Positions 10,130-20,234 of a DNA stretch of 64,000 bases are shown in pieces; position 1 is the first letter of the stretch, and the number at the start of each line of letters is the position of its first letter. Origin of the DNA: Leuctra nigra (taxonomy: Eukaryota; Arthropoda; Insecta; Plecoptera; Leuctridae); the NCBI GenBank assembly GCA_934045905.1, contig OW203762.1, positions 42,633,702 to 42,697,701 on the forward strand, in the 5' to 3' direction. Below the pieces are notes generated by a model that worked only from the letters and a program-made list of their open reading frames with translations, did not search any database and was not told the origin of the DNA. Position numbers and translations under genes: made by a program.

Positions 10130-13100
10130 CTGCAAAGGCAGATTACATCCGATCAGTTCAAAATTCTTACCTTTACACAATGAGTAGGTAGAATGAATGT
10201 AAGACTAAATTCGTAATATTTGCAAATTAAGGTTTGTAATATAGCCAAAGTTTTCTGTCAAACAATTAGACACACTAATCAATAAAGTTGATAATTTGAA
10301 ACTCTTAACTTTACAGGTAGACCAGGTAATTTAATGATGACTTCGGCAAAAGTAATAACAAGCACCATAGGTACAAATCTGATAGAAATCCACATATAAC
10401 TTACGCATTAGTTGTTGGATCAAACACCTCGACAGTCTGCAGGAACGTTGAGCCATCATAACCACCACAAACATACAGTTTGCCGTTGAGCGTAGCAACT
10501 CCAAGACGACACCTCCTAGTGAGCATTGCCACCACCGGCGTCCAGGTTCCGACTGCAGGATCGAAGCGCTCCACCGAGTCGAAGATAGAGAGTCCGTCGT
10601 GTCCTCCAAGCGCATATATAAACCCGTTAAATGCAACAACACCTCCGGCACTTCGATGTTTTGTCATACTCGGTACAACCGTCCACTCGTCTTTGTCTGG
10701 TTGATAGCATTCAACTGTGCTCAGCGATGTAACTCCGTCATATCCACCGCAGACATAGAGTTTGTCGTTGAGAGCTGCTGCACCGACAGCGCTGCGCTTG
10801 CAGTTCATCGACGCCACTCGGCTCCACACCCGTTGTTGTGGGTCGAACACTTCCACAGTGGAGAGTCGCTCCATGCCGTTATATCCACCAAAAGCGTAAA
10901 GTCGATTCCGCATGACGGCGACACCCACTCGGCTACGTAGCATGCTCATCGCGACTGCCAGCTGCCACCTTCCCATCAACGGATCGAACACTTCCACTGT
11001 ACTCAGGGAGTCGCCCGACTTTGTTAGACCGCCCACAGCGAATATGTGACCCATGATGTAGTTGCAGCATCTTGGGCGGGTGCGGAAGCTTTGAAGCAGA
11101 GGTCGGCGTTCAGGCATAAGGTGGTAATCCCTGGCTTCATCGAGGAGGTCTCGACACTGATGAGAAGTTCGCACGAGCTCCTCAACAGACACGCGATCAG
11201 CAAGGTACTGAGGCGTCAGCAATGGCATACGTACTTGGGCTAGGAGCTGGGGGAGATCTTTTCGTCGCACTGCAGAATCTTTGTTCACCCAACGCATGAT
11301 GGCCTCGAACACTTGCTCCTCTGAAATGACGTGAAGTTCGTCACGGCGCACGATGTCGAGGAGGTCAGATCGAGAGAGGGAGAGATACTCGTCGGACATG
11401 GCTACGTCATGGAAGTATTGCTGAACATATTTGTCTGCGGCTTCGACCAAAAGAACACAGTCCAGTGTGTCGGCAAATGAACGAATCCCCAGTACATTAC
11501 TCGGGTGGAATCTAACAACAAAACAATTATCATTAGATTTGCTGATGGAGTAGAGCCTACTCTTATCAGTTTATTGCATGTAGCGTAAGTGCAGTGTAGG
11601 TTGTCGATACTTTAAACAGGACAGGATTGAGTACTACCTATCTCATTGTATACAATTTATTGGTAAAATTTACAATTGCATGTAAACGCATCATGTCTGT
11701 CTTCAAAGCTACACAGATAGGTCAAGTGCAAGACAAATTTCCTTTTAACAAGTCAAACTGAGTAGGTACTGTTGTTGGTAGTTACCTAATTAAGGTAAAC
11801 ACCCAGCAATTCTTTTGTCTTCCTCTCATGATTAAATTCTTGCTTACCTTGCCTTCAAAAAATCGGAACAGGCGTCTCTGACTTTTGTAAGCTGCAGAAA
11901 GGAAGCACCGACCATTAAAGACTGAACATTATTATTATCGAGTATTATTCTGCCGCTGTAGGCAAAGTTGATAAGAGATCCTAGAGCCCTGAAAATCAAT
12001 AAAATAAAATTAGTTAAAGATAGTGTTTCAAGTTTAGGTCAGCGACCTGACAAAATTAAATGGCAAATAAATGTGGCATTAACAGAAAGTAAATCTATAT
12101 TAACTAAGGAATACAGTTTCATACATTGCTTCGATGCCTTGAATAGTAATGTCCTTTTGCTTACTCTCTGCCATGTCATTTGTAAACATGGCATGAAAGT
12201 AAGGAATAGTAGCGGCCAAGACGATACGATGAGCGCTAAACGATTGCTCATCAACCTGGAAAGAAGATAGGTGTATAGTATGAATAACAAATACAAATAA
12301 CACTATGAATAGGCAGTGGCGAGGCGTGCATCCCAACATTGGGGAGACACAATACAACGCAATAATCATTATAATCTATAATTAAAAATTACATGATTGT
12401 GTACAACGTAGGTAGGTAATTTCATTGGGTGAAGAATTAGTTTTTTGTCAACTTAGATGTCAACATAGATTTTATAGTTTACTGCTATTCTGAGAATTAT
12501 GTGTTGCCGCGCATGGGCTTTAAATGCGCGTATGTGTGAGTGAGTGAATTTCGTGTCGGTGTGTGACGAGTACAGTCGAAATGAATCGCTTGGTTCTGTG
12601 GCGTGGCTACTGGACTAAAATAGCACAGTAGACATGTCTTTTATTTCACTATATTAGCAAACAGACTACCCACATGCGGTATAGGATCGCGCCTTTGACT
12701 TGCGAGTGCGAGAGAGAAAGAAAAGATCCAAAGCTGGAAACAACGAGTGGAAGAAGGATGAGAGATAAACGAGTAGACGTATACTGAGAATCGCTGAAAA
12801 TGTCTCCCATGCTATTGGGATACCCGATTGGAATTGCGTGGGAGCGCTGAGCCAAGCTTCATAACAGCGCCAAATTGAACACGATTTTCAAATGACACTC
12901 AATGAGTTTAGATCAAACACTAATTGATATCAAATGAAAATAAACAATTACAATAATTTCAGGTTAATGAAATATATATTAGCACATTATATCATTTTAA
13001 CAGGGGAGACAGTGTCTCTCCTGTCTCCCCTGACCCTGTGAATAGGCAGTGCAGCAAATAAATACTGTAATGTTCGCGCAGTAGAAATTGCTCTCATCTA

Positions 13101-13370
13101 TCTCAGCCTGAAAATAAATTACTGGGCGAAATAGGAGTCAACAAGGATGAAAAGTAGTGTACAGATATAGGAAGGTAGGACCTAGTAGGTACCTACCTAC
13201 CTAGATAGGTACCTACCTATCTAGAAAGAAAGTGTAAAGATAGGTTATCTTACCCTTAGAGTAACATCGCAAAGTTTTCCCTGTCGTCGTATTTCTTCCA
13301 TTAGAGGGAATCCTTGCGAAAATAAATCATTTTGTTGGAAAATAACACATTCATCGTTGTCGATCTCCAT
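9919..13370 (-). CDS. KLHL18: Kelch-like protein 18 (BTB-BACK-Kelch adaptor for CUL3 ligase), complete
   Basis: Five coding exons, all with GT-AG introns and compatible phases: 13254-13370, 12125-12255, 11848-11988, 10405-11511 and 9919-10129. They join to 1707 nt, 568 aa, close to the roughly 574 aa of vertebrate KLHL18. The BTB domain spans about residues 24-130 ([16 protein letters not shown]), BACK about 136-240 ([13 protein letters not shown], then YHLMPERRP) and six Kelch repeats about 284-565, each with a GG doublet and a downstream W (for example [17 protein letters not shown]). The C-terminus [13 protein letters not shown] is the family's typical ending. Members of this family recruit substrates to Cullin-3 ubiquitin ligases; the particular insect substrate is not evident. 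The start ATG at 13368-13370 is the first in frame and opens a short acidic leader before the BTB. The intron at 12256-13253 contains a 725-bp hAT-like element. The gene faces away from the 5' exon at 13.8-14.0 kb. Confidence 0.96.
10405..11511 (-). CDS. KLHL18: KLHL18 coding exon 4
   Basis: A 1107-nt exon holding BACK and the first five Kelch repeats. Acceptor TTGTTGTTAG and donor GC|GTAAGT flank it. The reading frame is open throughout. Confidence 0.95.
11848..11988 (-). CDS. KLHL18: KLHL18 coding exon 3
   Basis: Encodes the end of BTB ([20 protein letters not shown], then [16 protein letters not shown]). Donor AAG|GTAAGC; acceptor GATTTTCAG. Confidence 0.94.
12125..12255 (-). CDS. KLHL18: KLHL18 coding exon 2
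   Basis: Encodes the BTB core [15 protein letters not shown] to the [16 protein letters not shown] segment. Acceptor CTTTCCAG; donor AAT|GTATGA. Confidence 0.94.
12314..13038. mobile_element. Non-autonomous hAT-like element (725 bp) in KLHL18 intron 1
   Basis: Flanked by a perfect 8-bp duplication TGAATAGG (12306-12313 and 13039-13046). The left end is CAGTGGCGAGGCGTGCATC and the right end read inverted is CAGGGTCAGGGGAGACAG, so the outer inverted repeat is imperfect but of hAT type; GGGGAGACA recurs in both ends. No transposase ORF is present. Confidence 0.8.
13180..13225. repeat. TAGGTACCTA palindrome cluster
   Basis: Two perfect copies of the palindromic decamer TAGGTACCTA (13186-13195 and 13206-13215) lie in a CCTACCTACCTAG context just inside KLHL18 intron 1. 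The same decamer occurs at several other intronic and intergenic sites in the window. Confidence 0.85.
13254..13370 (-). CDS. KLHL18: KLHL18 coding exon 1
   Basis: Starts at the ATG in GGAGATGGAG and encodes [15 protein letters not shown] followed by the first BTB helix [16 protein letters not shown]. Donor AAGG|GTAAGA. It ends on a codon boundary. Confidence 0.93.
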
Positions 13371-13782
13371 CTCCGGCGATGGGATGACAGCAAAACGTCA
13401 CTGAGTTCCCTTCCTTCCCTTCGGCCAGTCAGCTGCGGTCAGCTGCTCTGCTCGCTCGCATCGCTGACTGTCAAAGCGCTAACAGCTGGGTGTAGTTTTA
13501 CTGTTTTAGCATTTGCAAGAATGAAGAAAGGGAATACAAAATTACGGTAGCAATCAATAATCATCAATAGCACTTTAAAGAAGGAGATTAAAAAGCTAAA
13601 ATTTCGCTAAAATTTGCATAATGCCATTTTAAAAGCTATAAATGTATCAGTTTCTGATACAACCTGATTCACTCTTTTCAGGAAGAAAGTATTCATTAAA
13701 ATACATTTGTTTACATGAAAAATCATCTAAAGTCGCGGAAAAAAAACACTTAATTTTCCCGCCCTGCGACTTTCTTTGTAAA
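13371..13782. promoter_or_regulatory. Probable divergent promoter between KLHL18 and a plus-strand 5' exon
   Basis: About 400 bases separate the KLHL18 start codon from the plus-strand candidate first exon. Three CAGCTG E-boxes lie at 13430-13435, 13440-13445 and 13484-13489. CCCGCC lies at about 13759 and a YY1-like AAAATGGCGG at 13780-13789. Spacing and the CpG content fit a bidirectional promoter; the transcription starts themselves are not visible. Confidence 0.5.
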
Positions 13783-14001
13783 ATGGCGGTCAATTCACAG
13801 AAGGATGACTCACCCCGACGCAAGATTCAACAGGTCTCGGACACCTTGCTGGTAAGGGGGGTGGCGGGGGACGAGCTCCTCCACAGCCGCCGCCGCAGTC
13901 AGTCGGTGCTCTTGAGCCAGTGCAAGAAGATAGTGGTCGCAGGTAGTGGGAAGAAGTACGAATATCGTAGTGACAAGTGTGATTCATCAGTCAGCTGAAA
14001 G
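13783..14001 (+). other. Candidate 5' exon with a 71-codon upstream ORF
   Basis: A GC-rich block ends in a strong donor (GAAAG|GTGAGTAA at 14002). It contains a complete ORF, 13783-13998, starting at a good Kozak site (AAAATGGCGG) and stopping three bases before the donor. The next plus-strand acceptor that leads into a coding exon is at 20170 (TTTCAG), so this may be the 5' UTR exon of the TNFR-like gene with a 71-aa upstream ORF (MAVNSQKDDSPRRK and on). The ORF resembles nothing I recognise. It could also be the first exon of a different transcript. Confidence 0.4.
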
Positions 14002-17000
14002 GTGAGTAATGAAATCTCTTTTCATTGATTCATTATTGTTGTGTCTGAAAATTATGTAAGATTTTATTACTCTTGCCGGCTTTGATTGTGTAGGATCGTA
14101 GGTACCTATAAGGTAGTTACTACACAAGTGTCAAAATGATTTCTAAACCCAACGTGTTACTCGCGTGTAGATCATTTACATACGATTAGTCCTCCATTGG
14201 ATTACTTTGAATAGTGATCGGTCCTACCTAGTAAGAAGAAAAAAGGACCAATGCGTCTCCAGCATATTTTGAACAATTAAAAAAATTGATGGTGTAATTT
14301 TAGTTCCGGATTACGCAATCGAATTTGAAGGAATAAAATATAGATCGTACGTGACAAAATTGACGGGAGTACGAATTTTGTTTTTACTTTAGTGTATTAT
14401 ACATAATAAGGGCGATAAGACTTATCTGTTTAATCAACAACAAATAATAATAATTAAATAAATGTCCCTTTCTCGCAACGTTCTGAGAACGTTTTGCGTG
14501 CGACAGGCAGGTCTGCCAAGTCTTGAGATGGGACAGTGCGGGATCGAACCTTCGTACCTGTCGAAGAGGGACAGGTGAATATTTAGTTCGTTTCAACAAA
14601 ATGAGTACCTATTTAGTTTTTTTAATCGGAAAATTAAGCATGTTTTAATGTTTGAGCAGAAAATTGGAAATATATTGTACTGTCCTTGGTTGGCGTATAC
14701 TAACACTATTTTATCGCGAATTATTATAACAAACTTCATTGTTCGAATGGCAAAAAAATATATCTTTTAGTAAGCCAAAATAGTACGAATTTAAGGACGA
14801 ACATTTTGAGCCCATAAATACATGCACCCGGGATATTGGATACCTACATAATGGTTCCACTCAGAAAGTCATTTAATATCAATGATTGATTTAATAGTGC
14901 CTGCTAGTCACATGCAAATCGAGTTAACTTCTTTTTTCGACGACGACAATTACACATCTTTTCGATAATTATTTTCTCATCTTTTATTAACTGCAACTTG
15001 CTGCATACTGTATGGCAACTGTATGGCTGCATACTGTATGGTGCTTGCTTGCAGGTTGGTGCAGTTATCCTGAAATTAACATGTTTTCCGAAAAATACAT
15101 GTTCATGCTTGCCGATAAAATAATTTTTGGAAATATTTTGTATTTCCTCGAAAAGAGTGAAATGACCAAAAAGAGGAAGTGCTGAGCGCGAGGTGCAATT
15201 CAAGTTCCGTGTATTTTCAGAGAAACTTTCAGTAAAGTTTCAACCCTTGGTTTACAAGTCCTTTTTATTTTATCGCTAATCAGCATTTTATCACATTCCT
15301 AAAACGGATTCCGCGTCTTTGAATAATTACGCGTTTTCTTATTTCGCGTTTTCTTCAATGATTGAAATTAGTTCGGAGGTCCTGCCAGGACCTTCGACCG
15401 CGGTGGTTGGTGGGTAACATGACTTGCTGTTTCACGCGCCTCCGCGACGTCGGCATCCATCTTGGATCGAGAGACGTCGTCCAAAAAACCCGCACCCTCT
15501 ATTATGATCAATGGTGTATTTTTCGAAGCAAGCAGCGAGAGTATATCTGAATAATTTTAAACATTTTGATGAAATACCCGAATTTTACAATATGAACATA
15601 AGTCATAACATTGAACAAATGAACGAGGAACACTTGATTCGTTTGATTAATTATTTGATAAATCTACTTTTGGAAACGAGCAGTAGTAGTAGCAGATTTT
15701 TATTAAGCAATATGCTTTTGAGTGTTACATACATGAATAAATACAGGATCAATTTCAGTCTAAATTAAAAAAAAGTGCATTGAAACCCACATTATTTCAA
15801 CACATTCTTTCAATTTGTCATTTAAAAATGTAACCTATCCCAAAATCCTACTGTATTGCTTGACAATGGGTCAAATCAAATGTCCACATGTACTTTTTTA
15901 TTACCTACATTTATAAATAGGTACATTATCTTCAAAATTACAGCATTTTGAGACTTGCCTAACATTGGGCGGCAGTCTAAACAGTTTCATACCTTTTGAA
16001 AAAACAGAGTTATTCACAAACTTTGAATTCGTTCTAGCCCTGTTATAGCCCTGTCAGCCAATTTACATTCACTAGTATTAGGGTAATTAAAAACTCGAAA
16101 CAACTCTTGGAACTAAGTATTATGGTGGTGTGGTGTGGGACTCTAGATTGAAGTTTATCTGTCAGATATTTGCGGTTTTTATATGATTAAATCATTTTTT
16201 ATGACTCCGATGTATAGAATCAGGATTCAATCCTATAATCTATCCATTATCCATAATTTAATCCATCATCCGTAATTTAATCCAGATCAATCAATATACC
16301 TACAATAATGCTTCAGCTAAAATGCGATTATTACGTACCTACGTACGTTTATCATTTTCCAATTATTACGTCAATTTCGTGCGGATTATTTTGTTATTTC
16401 ATCAGTTTTTTCTTATCTGCAGTTGATGCAATTTATTGGTAGCAACGTCGATGTTTAATCTTTCGTTTTACACAGATATTTTAGATATTTTTTTTTATTC
16501 AATGTCGCAAATGACTCATGAACATAGTACTACGTCTTGACTTGTGGAAGTGCCTATCGAACTTGCAATACAACGTGTTTGTAAAAAAAATCATCTTTTC
16601 CCAATTACTACGCAAGATAAAAAAAAGCATGATTTAAGTTGCGAATTTTCTATTATCTTGTTATTACGAGGAAGACATTGTGTACCACGAGTGAAATAGG
16701 AGATCTAAATATCTTCATAAGCGGAATCCATTTCTGGAGGTTTATTTTTTAAATACTTTTATGTTGTCAAAAGGCCACTTGAAGTCCCGTAAACCCGAAT
16801 GATCGTGGAACCCAGGAACCATAGAAGAAAGAATTTGGTGGAACTCAGGTCATTCGGCAAACTGAGCTGATCAATTTCGTGCCGATTAGGTATGTTTTTT
16901 TTTATCACTTTATCAGACATTGCAATTACCTGATGCAATTCATCACAAAAGAAGGAAGTCAAAAGTAGTAGGTCCCTATGAAATAATTACCTAACTGTGA

Positions 17001-18980
17001 TAGTGTAATTGTTTTGGGGTTAACTTTTAAGATAAGAACTTGTATGATACTACTGACATACAACGGTAAGATAAGAAACCAATTCAATCGTAATGCCGGA
17101 ATTGCACGAACCACTTTTTCAATCAAATCTTGCACTCCCGTCTTCCTCTAAAGTTTTCTTTTGCGATTTTTTACCAGGTGACATGCCATTGAGGTATAGG
17201 TAGGCAATGAAATTTAATTTCTTGAGATTATGTTATGTCTCAAATCCTTATCAAGGCATGTAACTAGCAGAGTTATCAATTCATTGGCATTTGACGGTCA
17301 AGACTACCTGTATAAATAGCAAGTTTATTTGTATTTACGCATCAAGTGTTAGATGCATGAATGAGGTGATCAAATCAAGTTATTTGACGAGTAGCGTTCT
17401 CACGTGGGGTGGGGGTAATAATAAATAAACATTGTGGTCTACAACTGAATTTTTATTTATTATTTTCAATGTGCACGATAGGTAGGTACCTATAAGTAAA
17501 TTACTGTAATCTACAATTAATCAGTTTGGTCCACAAAAAATTAGTATGCACTAATTTAACTCTTCTGCCTGTATTGGATCTTTAATTTGATCATAAATAG
17601 CGTACATTCCGCGCGCATGGAATCGGCTGTCAAGTTTGACAATGGTTCTGTAGTGGTCATGTCATGTGTTCAGTCATGAGGCTTGTACGTAGGCAAAGAT
17701 ATTATTAAAAGTATTCATAACATCTTTGACGTAGGTCTAGGTAAATATCGACAATCACATGCTCTGGATTTCGAGAAGCGCAGGTCAGACGTCACAAGAC
17801 GATACGCGATCGACCTCATCTATGTGATAAGCCACTGAAAACAAGTTCACTACCCTGTTAGGTGCAATGGTGCAATCGTTTTTCAGATTGGGAAGTTTCT
17901 TAGGGAGACTGATTACTGAATACTTTGAACGGGACTAACTATTTTTTGCACCGTAGATGTTTGTACTTTGTATATATTTTTTTTAACTGTAGTTATAAAA
18001 ATAATAACTTAGGTTTCAATTGCATGAAAGAATATTGTTATGTAAACTTGGAATGCTCCTATTTTGTACAATATTCAAAATAAATGCATGAAGTATAACT
18101 TTTATCTTTTAATTACATACGAATGTTCTAAATACAAGTAGAAGCTACTCTAGATGAACATCGAACTAAAAAGGCACTGCTTCTTTCGGTCGAGGAATTA
18201 GTCGCCGCATGTGCAATCTAGGCAGAATGATCTGTAACAATTGGCCGGTCATGACCCCTGGCTCTCGTTATCATGCAGCGCCTTGTGCGTATTCACTCAC
18301 ATGATGTTAGCGATAGGAGTTCAGTGGACCAATAGGGCCTCGCAGTCATCTGCAGACGTCATCTCTTCGCCCGCACGGGACTGCATTCTCGATCCGTCCA
18401 GAATGTTCTCGATAATATTTGTCGCAGTGTTTAGCTCGAGGTCATAACAGGTTTGGTTTGCAATGAAAGCGAAACCGCCCGAACGCTGTTCCTTCCTCTT
18501 TCTGTTCTGTTCATTCATGTTCCTTGATAACTGCGTCATGAGTCACTTGATGGAACTTGCTCGCTTTACCCCTTTCTCTCTCTGGCATGGTCCATCCGGG
18601 CGGCCTTCAACGGCGGATGTACGGAGACGTAGATTTCTTCACCTTATTCTGTCGAAGATGTGCCTAATTTTTACATTATGATTATTTTTCAGTAGACGAG
18701 TAGTTAGAACTATTAATACGACATTGTGCTATTCGTTGTTGGCGTCCATTAAATTACGTCAAAGATTTTTTATACCTTGCCAGTTGCCCCTGAACCCACC
18801 GTCCTCAAGTATATTTTACATCACAAATTTCCCATCAAATCTTTTAATAAATCTTTTCTTCAAAGAAATTTTACCGCGTAAACAAGCTAAAATGTTCTGT
18901 CAAAGGGTTGTGTAAAATCTTTTATCATAAAGCACGTTCTATTTCTGTATACAAGATTTTTAAAAATGATTTGGCAAAAA
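14002..18980. other. Presumed first intron of the TNFR-like gene, left part
   Basis: No coding exon can be supported. GC-richer patches occur at about 15370-15500, with the palindrome GGTCCTGCCAGGACC near 15378, and at 18230-18620. They may be regulatory or alternative 5' exons. TAGGTACCTA decamers occur at 14099 and 17483. Confidence 0.4.
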
Positions 18981-18989
18981 GATGATTAA

Positions 18990-19262
18990 AAATCGAAAAA
19001 GATTTCTGGAATGACGTACCAGCCAACATAATAAATACTTAATCAAAATATTAAACAAGGCTGAAGTAAAAACATTTCGAAAACTTCTACATTTACATTT
19101 AAATTTTGATAGAGACTAACTTACCTATTTGATTGTTAAGTATTTGTTATTATTGTCATTATTATTGTTATTATTGTTATTTTATTAGTTAGGTATTAGT
19201 AATTCATTGCCACTATGATAATTTTTATTATCATTTTGTAAGATGTATAAATAATAAAAAAG
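18990..19262 (+). mobile_element. LINE 3' remnant (CR1/jockey-like C-terminus plus tail)
   Basis: A translated fragment reads KDFWNDVPANI and then KAEVKTFRKLLHLHLNFD. This matches the usual end of CR1/jockey-type ORF2 (a W-N-x-x-P patch followed by a basic helix). The intact LINE at 30-33 kb ends in the same arrangement. A 3' UTR ending TTTTGTAAGATGTATAAATA follows and is shared with 4905-5030. Confidence 0.7.
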
Positions 19263-19769
19263 AAAGATTTGAACAAAGATTTTATAAAAGATTTTATAGG
19301 AAATTTTATACCGCATTTTATTGTATTTATTGTATTTTTATTTTATTACAATGCCTTGTGTCTGAACCAAGTCTGAACAAGTTTCAAGTTTATTTTCCAT
19401 AACATGGTATACATACATATATGTTTACTCAAGTCTTGACCCTTAAGTACAATAAATAAATTGACTTTTTTAGGGTATTTGGAAGTTACATTAAACTGAA
19501 ACACGAATTTTAAGTATATAATTTATGAAACTAACAAAAACATCAGACTAGGTAGGTATACAGACAAATGTATCAATTTTTTAAAAAAATAAAATGTTAT
19601 ATAAGAGAATTTGGGAATGTACCAGTACGTACCATCTTATCTTCCTCCTTTTTCACACCATTACAATTCGAGATACCACAAAATATTTTTTTTTGACTCA
19701 ATGGTTTTTTTACCTGTTGTGTCATTTTCCTCTTGTCACAAAGCTGTAGTCTATAGGCTGTTCAATTTA

Positions 19770-19990
19770 CGCTTACAACGCCGTTAGGGTGTAAATAAGC
19801 AGCACCATCCAGACCTTCCATCTAAATTCACACTTCGCCAACCTAAACTCTCCAAAAAAAAATCCGCTAACTTGAATGTGCCACCTAGTTCTAGCTGATT
19901 TTCATTTTGTTGTGTTGGTGCTAGCGTAGTACATCATTTTCGTTGCCATCTTCACCACCATAATCATTGCACAGAAGATTTGAACAAACT
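19770..19990. repeat. Interspersed repeat, copy 1
   Basis: Matches 46012-46245 along its length with small indels. Shared phrases include AGGGTGTAA, AGCAGCACCATCCAG, TTCTAGCTGATTTTCATTTT and AGAAGATTTGAAC. No inverted repeats or ORF; class unknown. Confidence 0.75.
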
Positions 19991-20177
19991 GTAGTGTATG
20001 CCTACCCATGTTTTATTTAAAAATAAAATTAATTACTTTAGATTTTGTTTCCTGAAATGATAAGCCTGCATATCAGCCCTCTACGACAGCAGGTTGGATC
20101 TTGATCTTTCTTACCTGTCGGAATCGCCTGATAGCCTGGTCACTCTATCTGTATTTTTCTATGTTTCAGGTGCATTT

Positions 20178-20234
20178 ATGAGATTGTCTGCCATGAAGTT
20201 CTTCGCAGTGTATTTAATAATTGCTACAATTCTG
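20178..20234 (+). CDS. TNFR-like exon 1 of the coding region
   Basis: Encodes the hydrophobic signal peptide (MKFFAVYLIIATIL). The exon itself starts at 20170 after TATGTTTCAG. Two in-frame ATGs exist, 20178 and 20193; the second has the better context (GCCATGA). Confidence 0.75.

Noticed and set aside
10331..10940. ORFs overlapping the Kelch exon in other frames
   Set aside because: Shadows of KLHL18 exon 4, whose frame matches the family throughout.
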